64,000 bases of DNA from Bifidobacterium santillanense (GCF_018555385.1 NZ_JAFEJS010000011.1:1-64000), one strand, 5' to 3'. Positions 38,851-49,042 are shown, counted from the stretch's first letter. Made by a program: numbers and translations. The notes: generated by a model not told the origin, from the sequence alone.

Positions 38851-39434
38851 ACCTCAGACTACGTGCTCGGGTCATCCATGATGGCGGTTCCGGCTTACGG
38901 ATGCGAGCTCGAGACGGTCGAAGTTGGCACTACGTGCCGCTTCGGCCGTTTTTTACATCGCGTACCAAATTCTCTCGGTACAACGCGTCTTTCGCGCTTG
39001 ATTTCGGGTGTTGTCCCAAGCCGATCTGGGACAACACCCATGTCATGCCCGAATCCGTGAGTTGTCCCAAGATCAAGATCCCCAAAACCGCGGAATTCCA
39101 ATGAGTGGGTTGGGAAGGTCTCGGAGGAGGGTTGGCACGATATCCGAAAATCGTCGATTCGCGATGTTGTCCCAAGCGAATCTGGGACAACGCATATTGC
39201 GGGACTAAATCCGTGAGTTGTGCCAAGGGCGGGCTTCCGAACCATGGAATTTCAATGATGAGGTTGACGAAAGCACCAGAAGTTGGCGGATCGTGATGCT
39301 TGATCACATGGAAGCATGGTCGTGCTCCTAGCGGCGAGCTGTTCCGAGTTCGAGGATTGTCTATGTGCGCGGTTCGCTGAGTCCGTTGGACTTGTCGATT
39401 GGGGGAATAGGCGCCCTTCATTAGACTGGGGGTC
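38851..39434. repeat. Gene-free stretch with two copies of a ~110-bp repeat built on a GTTGTCCCA palindrome
   Basis: Copy 1 is about 39010-39105 and copy 2 about 39172-39260 (spacing 162 bp). Each begins with the inverted repeat GTTGTCCCA ... TGGGACAAC (39010-39035 and 39172-39197, 9-bp stem), then continues with ATCCGTGAGTTGT-CCAAG and a degenerate tail containing GGAATT-CAATGA. Short open frames here are made of the repeat itself and have no ribosome binding site, so I call no gene. The last 15 bases are the ftsY promoter. Confidence 0.7.
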
Positions 39435-39435
39435 A
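39422..39435 (+). promoter_or_regulatory. ftsY -10 box, probable leaderless start
   Basis: TAGACT at 39422-39427 is followed by exactly 7 nt and then the ATG at 39435, the position where transcription should begin. Confidence 0.5.
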
Positions 39436-41207
39436 TGGATAGCAATACTTTGGCCATGATTGGCGTCGGCGTAGTCGCGATCGTCCTGATCCTGCTCGCC
39501 GTGTGGTTCTCCAAGTCGCGCAAGCGCGATCTTGACAAGGTCTTCGAGGAGCGCGAGCAGCTCCACGAGCAGGAGGAGCAGGACAGGCTCCGGGAAGAAG
39601 AGGAGCGCAAGGCCGTGCAGGCCGAGAAGCCCGCTCCGGAGCCTGAGACCCCCGAATCCGCAAAGCCGGAGACGGACCGGAAGCCGTCGACCGTCGAACC
39701 CCAGCCCGCCGCGGCGCCGGCTGTCGAGCCCGAGCCGACTGAGGAATCAGCAGCCGAGTCCAACCCGGCCGCCGAGCAGTCCACCACTGAGGAAGCCGTA
39801 GAGGCCGAATCTGCTCCGGCGCCTGCCCCCGCGGCGAAACCCGCAAAGTCCGAATCGACTGAGTCCTCGGAGCCCGAACCGGCCGCGGAAGCGCCCTCTG
39901 AGGCTGAAACCGCTGCCGGCGAACCCGCCGAGGAACCGGTTGCCGAGAAGTCCGCGGCCGAGGAAGTCGCCGAGGCCGAGTCGTCCGGCGAGCCCAAGGA
40001 AGAGCCGACCTCCGAGGAGCCTCAGACTGCTGCGGAATCGGCCGTCGAGACCGAACCGATTGAATCCGCCGCCGAGGCGGCCGAGCCCGCGCCCGCGGCC
40101 GAGCCGGAACCCGTCTCTGAACCCAAGGCCGCCCCGGCCGAGCAGAAGCCCGTCACCGAATCCGCCCCGGTCGCCGAGCCGGAACCCGCTCAGCCCGAGC
40201 CGGTTGTTCCTGCGGAGCCGGTCACCCCGGCCGAACCCGAGCCCGCTCCCGCCCCGGCGAAGCCGAAGACCGAGGCGCCCGAGAAGGTCGGCTCGCGACT
40301 GACCCGTCTCAAGGAGAAGCTCGCCAAGTCGAGCAACCCGTTCGGCAAGGCCCTGTTCAACATCCTCGCCAAGGACAACCTGTCCGAAGCCGACTGGGAG
40401 GACGTCGAGGACACGCTGCTGCTCGCCGACGTCGGCGCCGAGGCGTCGATGGATCTCGTCGACGACCTGCGCACCGACGCCCGCGTCACCGGCAAGTCCA
40501 CCCCGGACCAGGTGCGCGCCGCCCTCAAGGAGAAGCTCCTCGATCTGGTCGGACGCGACACCGACCGTCGCCTCAACGCCGACAAGCCCGGCGCGAACAA
40601 GCCGAGCGTCATCATCATGGTCGGCGTCAACGGCACCGGCAAGACCACGACCGCCGGCAAGCTCGCCCGACTGTTCGTCTCCGAGAACAAGAAGGTCGTC
40701 ATGGGCGCGGCCGACACCTTCCGTGCCGCCGCCGCCGACCAGCTCGAGACGTGGGGCGCCCGCGTCAACGTGCCGGTCGTCCGCTCCGACAAGGACGGCG
40801 CCGACCCGGCGTCCGTCGCGTTCGAGGCCAGCGCCAAGGCCAAGGAGGACAACGCCGACGTCCTCATCATCGACACCGCCGGGCGCCTCCAGAACAAGGC
40901 CAACCTGATGGACGAGCTCGGCAAGATCCGCCGCGTCACGGAGAAGAACCTGCCGGTCGACGAGGTCCTCCTCGTCCTCGACGCCACCACCGGCCAGAAC
41001 GGCATGACCCAGGCCAAGGTGTTCGCCGAGGCGATCGGCATCACCGGCGTCGTCCTCTCGAAGCTCGACGGCTCCGCCAAGGGCGGCATCGTCGTCTCCG
41101 TCCAGAAGGCCCTGGGCGTCCCCGTCAAGCTCGTCGGCCTAGGCGAAGGCCCCGACGACCTGGCCCCCTTCGACCCCGAAGGCTTCGTAGACGGCATCCT
41201 GGCGTAG
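39435..41207 (+). CDS. ftsY: Signal recognition particle receptor FtsY
   Basis: A 590-aa SRP receptor GTPase that docks the SRP-ribosome complex at the membrane. It has an N-terminal transmembrane helix (about residues 7-25), then a basic segment and a very long linker (about residues 50-285) made almost only of Ala, Pro, Glu and Ser. The NG domain follows: an N domain with NPFGKALFNIL and VEDTLLLADVG, the P-loop GVNGTGKTTTAGKLA near residue 397, DTFRAAAADQLE, DTAGR and the C-terminal KLDGSAKGGIV. Membrane-anchored FtsY with acidic linkers is known in actinobacteria, but this linker is unusually long. It is probably leaderless (TAGACT 7 nt upstream). A clear terminator follows. Confidence 0.97.
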   Translation: MDSNTLAMIGVGVVAIVLILLAVWFSKSRKRDLDKVFEEREQLHEQEEQDRLREEEERKAVQAEKPAPEPETPESAKPETDRKPSTVEPQPAAAPAVEPEPTEESAAESNPAAEQSTTEEAVEAESAPAPAPAAKPAKSESTESSEPEPAAEAPSEAETAAGEPAEEPVAEKSAAEEVAEAESSGEPKEEPTSEEPQTAAESAVETEPIESAAEAAEPAPAAEPEPVSEPKAAPAEQKPVTESAPVAEPEPAQPEPVVPAEPVTPAEPEPAPAPAKPKTEAPEKVGSRLTRLKEKLAKSSNPFGKALFNILAKDNLSEADWEDVEDTLLLADVGAEASMDLVDDLRTDARVTGKSTPDQVRAALKEKLLDLVGRDTDRRLNADKPGANKPSVIIMVGVNGTGKTTTAGKLARLFVSENKKVVMGAADTFRAAAADQLETWGARVNVPVVRSDKDGADPASVAFEASAKAKEDNADVLIIDTAGRLQNKANLMDELGKIRRVTEKNLPVDEVLLVLDATTGQNGMTQAKVFAEAIGITGVVLSKLDGSAKGGIVVSVQKALGVPVKLVGLGEGPDDLAPFDPEGFVDGILA

Positions 41208-41277
41208 CCCATCCACGATGTGAACGACGGAACATCACCCGCGATCGCACGAAGCGAACATCCGTAACAAACGGACC

Positions 41278-41320
41278 AAGGCCCCGAACCAGCCACAACC
41301 GCAACGGTTCGGGGCCTTTC
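41278..41320 (+). terminator. ftsY terminator
   Basis: AAGGCCCCGAACC (41278-41290) pairs perfectly with GGTTCGGGGCCTT (41306-41318), a 13-bp stem with a 15-nt loop, followed by TC. Confidence 0.8.
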
Positions 41321-41341
41321 GCATGCCCGAACCGACCCCCG

Positions 41342-41383
41342 CGCGATTAACAATCGCGTAACCTGCCGTAACGAAACGAAAAC
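41342..41383 (+). promoter_or_regulatory. Candidate nitrogen-control region upstream of amtB
   Basis: Within the 322-bp gap between ftsY and amtB, after the ftsY terminator, a perfect dyad CGCGATT-AAC-AATCGCG (41342-41358) is joined to spaced repeats GTAAC (41358-41362), GTAAC (41368-41372), GAAAC (41373-41377) and GAAAAC (41378-41383). GTnAC/GnAAC half-sites resemble the GlnR boxes known from other actinobacteria, although the spacing differs. The regulator is not identified. The rest of the gap holds nothing else I can call. Confidence 0.4.
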
Positions 41384-41529
41384 CAATCGGGCGTTCACTA
41401 CCGAACTGTTAGCCCCGCAAGGGGACGGCAATAACGAACAGAGACCCGACCCGCCGCACGGATCGCGCGACATACGACGCGACGCGCACCGGCCCGCCGG
41501 GGAGAGATACATAAGAGAGGGAGGTAGAC

Positions 41530-43156
<1,627 letters not shown>

Positions 43157-43211
43157 CGGATAGCCACAGACGTCCGGACTTGTTGTAAGGGTTCGGGCCA
43201 TCAATAGACAG

Positions 43212-43253
43212 GGAATCCCCGCATGCCGCTTGTCACAGCCGTGCGGGGATTCC
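43212..43253 (+). terminator. Hairpin between glnK and glnD
   Basis: GGAATCCCCGCA (43212-43223) pairs with TGCGGGGATTCC (43242-43253) over 12 bp. The following GTCGTATT is only weakly T-rich, so partial read-through into glnD is likely. Confidence 0.65.
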
Positions 43254-43311
43254 GTCGTATTCGGACCGATTTGACGATTGAACGATTGAGGATTGACGTA
43301 AAGGAAACACC

Positions 43312-45198
43312 ATGACCAGTGCGGTGGATGGGTTGAAGCAGCGATTCATGGAACTGAGCCGTCCGGACGACGACGGCGTGTACCGAGGCGGCGCGGCCAA
43401 ACGCAGGGCCCGTACCGAACTGGCGATGCGCTGCCTCAAACAGCTGTGGGCCGAGGCCGTCGACGGCGTGAGCTTCGCCGTGCCCGACCACGGCATCGGC
43501 TTCGCCGCCGTCGGCTCGCTCGCCCGCGGCCAGATAGGCCCGTCCTCCGACCTCGACCTCGTCATCATCTACGACCCCCACGCGATCAACGACCAGCAGC
43601 TGAACGAACTCGCCAACAAGCTGTGGTACCCGCTGTGGGACTCCGGGCTCGACCTCGACCACTCCATCCGCACGCGCCAGCAGTGCGAGTCGGTCACCGA
43701 CCACGACCTGCCCGCGGCGATGGGATGGCTCGACGTCGACCCGATCGCCGGCGACACCGCGCTCATCACCGAGACCTCCAACTCCATTCTCGAACGCTGG
43801 CGCAAGGCCGCGCGCAAGCGCCTGCCCGAACTCCTCGACTCCGCCAAGTCGCGCCTCGACGAGTTCGGCCGGCTCCAGTACCTCAACCAACCCGACGTCA
43901 AGGAGGCGCGCGGCGGCCTGCGCGACTCGGTCCTCGTGTCCGCGCTCGCCGTCTCCTGGCTGGCCGACCGCCCGCACGGCGTGTACGACGAGGCCGTCGA
44001 ACGCCTGCTCGACGTGCGCGACTGCATCCATCTGGTCGCGAACAAGGACACGAACCTGCTGCTCACGCCCTATCAGGACAAGGTCGCCGCGATGCTCGGC
44101 CTCGCCGACCCGACCCTGCCGTCCGGCGGCGAGCGCGAGGCCAAGGCGATCGAGGACATGCAGACGATGCTCGCGCGCATCGGCCGGCGCATCGCGTTCT
44201 CGCTCGACTCGACCGCCTCGCGCGCCGAGCATTCGCTCACGCACGAGAAGCCGCGGTTCGCGTTCTTCCAGATGTTCTCTCAGCGCGCCGGCGGCCATCG
44301 CGAGGCGCCGAAGTTCGACATCCTCGCCCCCGGCGTCGCCGCGCACGAGGGTGAGATCGTGCTCGCCCCCGGCGCCGACCCGTCGGCCGATGCGTCGCTC
44401 GCGCTGCGCGTCGCCCTCGAGGCCGGTCGCCGCGAGCTGCCGATCAACCCGGGGACGCTCACGAATCTGCGCCGCTGCCCGATCCACTCCAATCGTTGGG
44501 ATGCCGACACGCGCGCCCTGTTCGTCGACCTGCTCGCGTGCGGCCCGTCGCTGCTGGACGTGTGGGAGGAGATCGACTTCGCCGACATTCCGGGCAAATG
44601 GATGCCCGAATGGCTCGGTATCCGCAACCGTCCGTCGGTGTCGGCCGCGCACCGCTACACGATCGACCGTCACACGATCGAGGTGGTGACGCGTCTGGGC
44701 CACGACTGCGGGTTCCCGTCCGCAGCGGCCCGTTCGGGGAAGGTCGACGGCGAGATCGCCGGATCCGACGGCGTGGTGCGCTACGACGACCACCACTACA
44801 CGGCGCTGCTGCTCGCCGGACTGCTGCACGACATCGGCAAGCGCTCCGGCGTGGCCGACCATGCGGCCGAGGGCGCGCGCCATGCGCCGGTCATCGCCAG
44901 GCGCATGGGCTTCGACGACGATACCGTGCGCATGGTCACGCTCCTCGTGCGCGAGCATCTGACGCTGAGCGAGTTCGCCACCGGGCGCGATCCGAACGAT
45001 CCGGCGACCGGGCGCGAGCTGGCTGACCGCGTGGGACATGATCCGGTGCTGCTCGACATGCTCTACGATCTGACGCGCGCGGACGGGTCGTCACTCGGGG
45101 CGACGCCCGAGGAGGCGATCACCAAGCGGTACGGGTGGAGCAAGTGGAGGGAGACGTTAGCGCGCCAGATGGTCGCGGCGGTGCGCGCACAGCTGTGA
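43312..45198 (+). CDS. glnD: PII uridylyl/adenylyl-transferase (short GlnD without ACT domains)
   Basis: A 628-aa enzyme that modifies and de-modifies PII. The nucleotidyltransferase site is GSLARGQIGPSSDLDL (residues 68-83, with D80 and D82). A central helical region has EARGGLRDSV. The HD hydrolase motif LLHDIGK is at 504-510, with upstream YDDHHYTALLLAG. The protein ends about 120 residues after the HD motif, where E. coli GlnD (about 890 aa) continues with two glutamine-sensing ACT domains. No ACT-like segment is present. ATG 43312 follows AAAGGAAA. The last 28 bases of coding sequence are repeated in inverted orientation at 45401-45428. It completes the amtB-glnK-glnD locus. Confidence 0.93.
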   Translation: MTSAVDGLKQRFMELSRPDDDGVYRGGAAKRRARTELAMRCLKQLWAEAVDGVSFAVPDHGIGFAAVGSLARGQIGPSSDLDLVIIYDPHAINDQQLNELANKLWYPLWDSGLDLDHSIRTRQQCESVTDHDLPAAMGWLDVDPIAGDTALITETSNSILERWRKAARKRLPELLDSAKSRLDEFGRLQYLNQPDVKEARGGLRDSVLVSALAVSWLADRPHGVYDEAVERLLDVRDCIHLVANKDTNLLLTPYQDKVAAMLGLADPTLPSGGEREAKAIEDMQTMLARIGRRIAFSLDSTASRAEHSLTHEKPRFAFFQMFSQRAGGHREAPKFDILAPGVAAHEGEIVLAPGADPSADASLALRVALEAGRRELPINPGTLTNLRRCPIHSNRWDADTRALFVDLLACGPSLLDVWEEIDFADIPGKWMPEWLGIRNRPSVSAAHRYTIDRHTIEVVTRLGHDCGFPSAAARSGKVDGEIAGSDGVVRYDDHHYTALLLAGLLHDIGKRSGVADHAAEGARHAPVIARRMGFDDDTVRMVTLLVREHLTLSEFATGRDPNDPATGRELADRVGHDPVLLDMLYDLTRADGSSLGATPEEAITKRYGWSKWRETLARQMVAAVRAQL

Positions 45199-45428
45199 TT
45201 TTGTTGGTGGGTGGGCGTGAGGGGCGACGGTTTCCCGTTCGCGACACGCTCCGGGCGCCAGCTGACGCTGGCCTTCGCAGCGCAGCTGCTCACTTCGCCT
45301 AGGAGCAATCCACCGGATTGCTCCTTTACGGCTCAGCAGCCAAGCCTACGGTCGCGAACGGGAAACCGTCGCCCCTCACTTCGTTGCGTACGGGTGTTAC
45401 GCGCGCACCGCCGCGACCATCTGCCGCG
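45161..45428. repeat. Nested inverted-repeat element including the 3' end of glnD
   Basis: Outer arms: 45161-45188 (inside glnD) and 45401-45428 are inverted copies with one mismatch. Inner arms: 45217-45245 and 45351-45379 are a perfect 29-bp inverted repeat. Within it are three further hairpins: GCCAGC-tgac-GCTGGC (45257-45272), GCAGC-gca-GCTGC (45277-45289) and AGGAGCAATCC-acc-GGATTGCTCCT (45301-45325), the last followed by TTTA. The RNA would fold as a long stem crowned by a multi-branch head. It could be a terminator, a structured RNA or a palindromic mobile element. There is no coding gene in 45199-45855. Confidence 0.75.
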
Positions 45429-45496
45429 CCAGAGGTTGGGAGCGGCTGGGGTGAAGTGCACATGGGGTGTGTGCGGTGCGACACGCGGGGGAGGGT

Positions 45497-45621
45497 TGTG
45501 GATAAGAAAAAGTTATCCACATTTTTGGGGGTGATGAGGCGGAAAATGGCTTGAGTTATCCACAACGTGGGGATAACTTGGTGGATAACTTGGGGATAAG
45601 CGGGGGATAAGTTGGGGATAA
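45497..45621. promoter_or_regulatory. Cluster of DnaA boxes with 11-bp phased array
   Basis: Perfect boxes: TGTGGATAA at 45497-45505, TTATCCACA at 45513-45521 and 45556-45564. Near-consensus boxes in one orientation: 45568-45576, 45580-45588, 45591-45599, 45602-45610 and 45613-45621, starting 12, 11, 11 and 11 bp apart. The family consensus is TTATNCACA. No dnaA, dnaN or AT-rich unwinding region is seen, so a DnaA-titrating or regulatory site is as likely as an origin. dnaB lies 1.8 kb downstream. Confidence 0.7.
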
Positions 45622-45855
45622 CTTCTCCGGCGTCAAACGGCGACTTGCTTGACGTGGAATCGCGTGGTAATCGAGGCTGAACGGCTGGTGAACGGATGCA
45701 TGCGCGAGGTGGAAGACTCCCGTGATCGATGCCTCATCCGTGTGCATGGCACGGAGATGAAGCCATACGCGTTCTCGGTCCGCACGCAAGAGGGGAGTCG
45801 TTGCGTGTAGGTTGGGGCGGGATCGCAGATGGAACGGTCCGCGGAGGAGAATGAC

Positions 45856-47265
45856 ATGGAGCGACGTACGACGGGACCGAAGCAATCCGGCGATGGGGTG
45901 TCCGGTGGAGCATCCGGCGGCGGGATGCCCGCCGGGGCGTCGGACATGCGTTCCACGTACCGCCGCATCCTTGCGCTGGCGGTGCCCACGTTCGGGCAGC
46001 TCATCGCGGAGCCTGCGTTTGTCCTCATCGATACCGCGATCGTCGGGCACATCGGCGACGCGGCGCTCGCCGGCCTGTCGATCGGCTCGACGATCATCCT
46101 CACGGCCGTCGGCCTGTGCATCTTCCTCGCGTACTCGACCACCGCGCAGGTCGCGCACCTGCTCGGTGCGGGCCGCCGGCGCGAGGGCCTGCAGGCCGGC
46201 ATCGACGGACTGTGGCTCGCCCTCGGCATCGGCGTCGTGCTCGGCGTCGGCCTGTTCGCGGCCGCCGAACCGCTGTGCCGCGCGCTCGGCGGACAGGGCG
46301 CGGTGCTTGATCAGGCCGTCGCCTACACGCGGGCGGTCGTGCTCGGCGCGCCCGGCATGCTGCTCGTCTACTCCGCCAACGGCGTGTTCCGCGGACTGCA
46401 GAAGGTGCGCATCACCCTGATCGCCGCGGTCGGCGGCGCCCTGCTCAACACCGTGCTCGACGTGCTGTTCGTGTTCGGCTTCGGCTGGGGCATCGTCGGC
46501 TCCGGCGTGGCCACGCTGATCGCGCAGTGGTACATGGGCCTGTTCCTCGCCGTCCCCGCGGTCCTGTGGGCGCGGGCCGACGGCGCGAGTCTGTGCCCCA
46601 GCGCGGCCGGCATCGCGCGCGCCGGCGGCGACGGACTGCCCCTGTTCGTGCGCACGCTCGCCATCCGCGCCGCGATGGTCGCGACCGTGGCCTGCGCCGC
46701 GCGAATGGGCACCGAGGTGCTCGCCGGATTCCAGGCGGTCAATTCGTCGTGGAACTTCGCGATGAACATGCTCGATTCGGTCGGCATCGCCGGCCAGACG
46801 CTGGTCGGCTCGGCGCTCGGCGCCGGCGCACTGGCCCGCGCCCGAGGACTCACCCGTGTGACCGGACACATGGGGCTCGCGGTCGGCGCTGTCATCGGCG
46901 TCGGCTTCGCGCTCGCCGGCCTGTTCGCCGGGCACCTCTTCTCGCCGAACCCCGCGATCCAGCTGCTGGTCGCGGTCGGCATGGTCACGATGGGCCTGTT
47001 CCTGCCGCTGCAGGGGTGGATGATGGCGCTCGACGGCATCCTCATCGGCGCGCGCGACTACCGCTACCTTGCCGCGACGTGCCTGGCGACGGCAACCGCG
47101 TACATTGCGGCCCTGCTCGTCCTGACCGGATTCGTCACGCCGTCGCTCCCGAACGACCTCGCCCGCACCGTGCTGCTCTGGTCCGCGTTCAACGTCGTCC
47201 TCATGGGCGGCAGGGGACTGGCCAACGGCCTGCGCGTGCGCGGCGGTGGGTGGCTGGACGTCTGA
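45856..47265 (+). CDS. MATE-family multidrug/metabolite efflux transporter (DinF-like)
   Basis: A 469-aa membrane protein with 12 predicted helices. An N-terminal hydrophilic Gly/Ser-rich stretch (residues 1-31) precedes RILALAVPTFGQLIAEPAF and the family signature VDTAIVGHIG-like IDTAIVGHIGDAALAGL. The second half-repeat contains EVLAGFQAVNSSWNFAMN. The pattern fits the DinF branch of MATE antiporters, which use sodium or proton gradients. ATG 45856 follows GGAGGAG with 7-nt spacing. The substrate is unknown. A hairpin at 47339-47364 may end its transcript before dnaB. Confidence 0.9.
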   Translation: MERRTTGPKQSGDGVSGGASGGGMPAGASDMRSTYRRILALAVPTFGQLIAEPAFVLIDTAIVGHIGDAALAGLSIGSTIILTAVGLCIFLAYSTTAQVAHLLGAGRRREGLQAGIDGLWLALGIGVVLGVGLFAAAEPLCRALGGQGAVLDQAVAYTRAVVLGAPGMLLVYSANGVFRGLQKVRITLIAAVGGALLNTVLDVLFVFGFGWGIVGSGVATLIAQWYMGLFLAVPAVLWARADGASLCPSAAGIARAGGDGLPLFVRTLAIRAAMVATVACAARMGTEVLAGFQAVNSSWNFAMNMLDSVGIAGQTLVGSALGAGALARARGLTRVTGHMGLAVGAVIGVGFALAGLFAGHLFSPNPAIQLLVAVGMVTMGLFLPLQGWMMALDGILIGARDYRYLAATCLATATAYIAALLVLTGFVTPSLPNDLARTVLLWSAFNVVLMGGRGLANGLRVRGGGWLDV

Positions 47266-47338
47266 GGTCGCGCCGTCCGTGGATGCGGACCGAGGTGAGA
47301 AGGTCGGGCTTGAACTCCGTTCAGTCGGCCCGTGTCCG

Positions 47339-47364
47339 CCGGCTCCCCTCGGCGGGGAGGCCGG
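47339..47364 (+). terminator. GC-rich hairpin between MATE gene and dnaB
   Basis: CCGGC plus TCCCC (47339-47348) pairs with GGGGA and GCCGG (47354-47364), with one bulged G. There is no T-run, so terminator function is uncertain. Confidence 0.4.
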
Positions 47365-47431
47365 GATATCGTCCGACTCGCCGGGAACGTGACGATTCCG
47401 CACCGCGCCCTCCCACGGCGCACGGTGAATC

Positions 47432-47446
47432 TATACTGTGGCCTTA
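47432..47446 (+). promoter_or_regulatory. dnaB -10 box, probable leaderless start
   Basis: TATACT at 47432-47437 ends 8 nt before the dnaB ATG at 47446. No ribosome binding site lies between. Confidence 0.55.
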
Positions 47447-49035
47447 TGGCTGAGGAACCTTGGGATAACGAACCGCACGACGCCGGCTTCGACGCGGGTC
47501 CGGACGATCTGGAGCCCGTCGACATGGGCCCCGTCGACGGGCCGGTCGACCCGATCGATGCGGCGGAGTCGTCGCGATCGGGCGGCGGTTCGGGCCGCTA
47601 CGGCCGCAACGGCGGCTCCGGCCGTTTCGGACGCGGCGGCAACGGCCGCGGCGACGGCTACGTGCCCGGCGCGACCGGCACCCCGGTGCGCGACGCGCTG
47701 TTCGACCGCGTGCCCCCGCACGACGACGACGCGGAGATGGCCGTGCTCGGCGGCATGCTCATGAGCAAGGACGCCATCGGCGAGGTCTCGCAGATGATCG
47801 AGGTCACCGACTTCTACCAGCCGAAGCACCAGACCATCTACGAGGCGATCATCAACCTGTTCTCCGCCTCGCAGCCGGTCGACGCGGTGCTCGTCGCCAA
47901 CCAGCTGCTCAAGAGCGGCGACCTCGACAAGGTCGGCGGCACCGACTACCTGCACTCGCTCGTCGCGTCCGTGCCGACCGCCGCGAACGCCACGTACTAC
48001 GCCGAGATCGTCCACCAGCGCGCGATCCTCAGAAACGTGATCGCCGCCGGCACGAAGATCGCCCAGCTCGGCTACTCCGCCGAGGGCTCGCAGGCCGAGG
48101 ACGTCGTCAATCTCGCCCAGGCCGAGGTGTACGAGATGTCCGTCGGCAAGGTGCGTCAGGACTACTCCGCGATCGCGCCGGTCGTGCACGATGCGCTCGA
48201 CCAGATCGACAAGCTCCAGCAGGGTCTCGTCAACAAGGGCGTGCCCACCGGTTTCCGCGACATCGACGACATCACGCAGGGCCTGCAGCCCGGTCAGATG
48301 GTCGTCGTCGCCGGCCGCCCGGCCATGGGCAAGTCGACGCTCGGCATCGACTTCGCGCGCGCCGCCGCCCTGCACCACGGGCTGACGACGATCGTGTTCA
48401 GCCTCGAGATGAGCAAGGTGGAGCTCGCGCAGCGCATCATCTCCGCCGAGACCGACATTCCGCTGGGCGCCCTGCGCCGCGCCGACGAGATCACGCCGGA
48501 GCGCTGGAACACGCTCAACTCGTTCTGGGCGAAGCTCGACGACGCCCCGCTGTTCATCGACGACAGCCCGAACATGAGCCTGATGGAGATCCGCGCGAAG
48601 TGCCGCCGCCTCAAGCAGACCAACGACCTGAAGCTCGTCGTCATCGACTACCTGCAGCTCATGACCTCCGGCAAGCAGGTCGAATCCCGCCAGCAGGAGG
48701 TCTCCGAGTTCTCCCGCGCGCTCAAGCTCCTCGCCAAGGAGCTCGAGGTGCCGGTCGTGGCGCTCTCGCAGCTCAACCGCGGCCCGGAGATGCGCAACGA
48801 CAAGAAACCGCAGCTGTCCGACCTGCGCGAGTCCGGCTCGATCGAGCAGGACGCCGACGTGGTGTTCCTGGTCCACAGGCCCGACTTCTACGACAAGGAG
48901 GACCGTCCGGGCGAGGCCGACATCATCATGGCCAAGCACCGCAACGGCCCCACCGAGACCTTCCACCTGGCGTTCCTCGGCGCCACGTCGAAGTTCAAGG
49001 ACATGCCGCAGGACTACAACAACCAAGGGGTGTGA
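47446..49035 (+). CDS. dnaB: Replicative DNA helicase
   Basis: A 529-aa DnaB hexameric helicase that unwinds DNA at the replication fork. A Gly/Arg/Asp-rich N-terminal tail (residues 1-75) precedes the conserved N-terminal domain starting PPHDDDAEMAVLGGML. The RecA-like domain has Walker A AGRPAMGKSTLGIDFA, SLEMSKVELAQR, Walker B LVVIDYLQLM and the arginine-finger region SGSIEQDADVV. No intein is present, unlike many actinobacterial DnaB proteins. ATG 47446 lies 8 nt after TATACT and has no ribosome binding site. It is followed after 7 nt by murT. Confidence 0.97.
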   Translation: MAEEPWDNEPHDAGFDAGPDDLEPVDMGPVDGPVDPIDAAESSRSGGGSGRYGRNGGSGRFGRGGNGRGDGYVPGATGTPVRDALFDRVPPHDDDAEMAVLGGMLMSKDAIGEVSQMIEVTDFYQPKHQTIYEAIINLFSASQPVDAVLVANQLLKSGDLDKVGGTDYLHSLVASVPTAANATYYAEIVHQRAILRNVIAAGTKIAQLGYSAEGSQAEDVVNLAQAEVYEMSVGKVRQDYSAIAPVVHDALDQIDKLQQGLVNKGVPTGFRDIDDITQGLQPGQMVVVAGRPAMGKSTLGIDFARAAALHHGLTTIVFSLEMSKVELAQRIISAETDIPLGALRRADEITPERWNTLNSFWAKLDDAPLFIDDSPNMSLMEIRAKCRRLKQTNDLKLVVIDYLQLMTSGKQVESRQQEVSEFSRALKLLAKELEVPVVALSQLNRGPEMRNDKKPQLSDLRESGSIEQDADVVFLVHRPDFYDKEDRPGEADIIMAKHRNGPTETFHLAFLGATSKFKDMPQDYNNQGV

Positions 49036-49042
49036 GAGAGAT

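Noticed and set aside
38863-39245. Small genes before ftsY
   Set aside because: Frames are made of the GTTGTCCCA repeat (reading as VVPD-LGTT), have no ribosome binding site and no homology I recognise.
45211-45565. Small genes within the nested repeat region
   Set aside because: Short frames on both strands encode the same NGKPSPLT-like peptide because of the inverted repeat; they lack ribosome binding sites.
45497-45621. Chromosomal replication origin
   Set aside because: DnaA boxes are present, but dnaA, dnaN, recF, gyrB, rpmH and an AT-rich unwinding element are not, so I report a DnaA-box cluster only.
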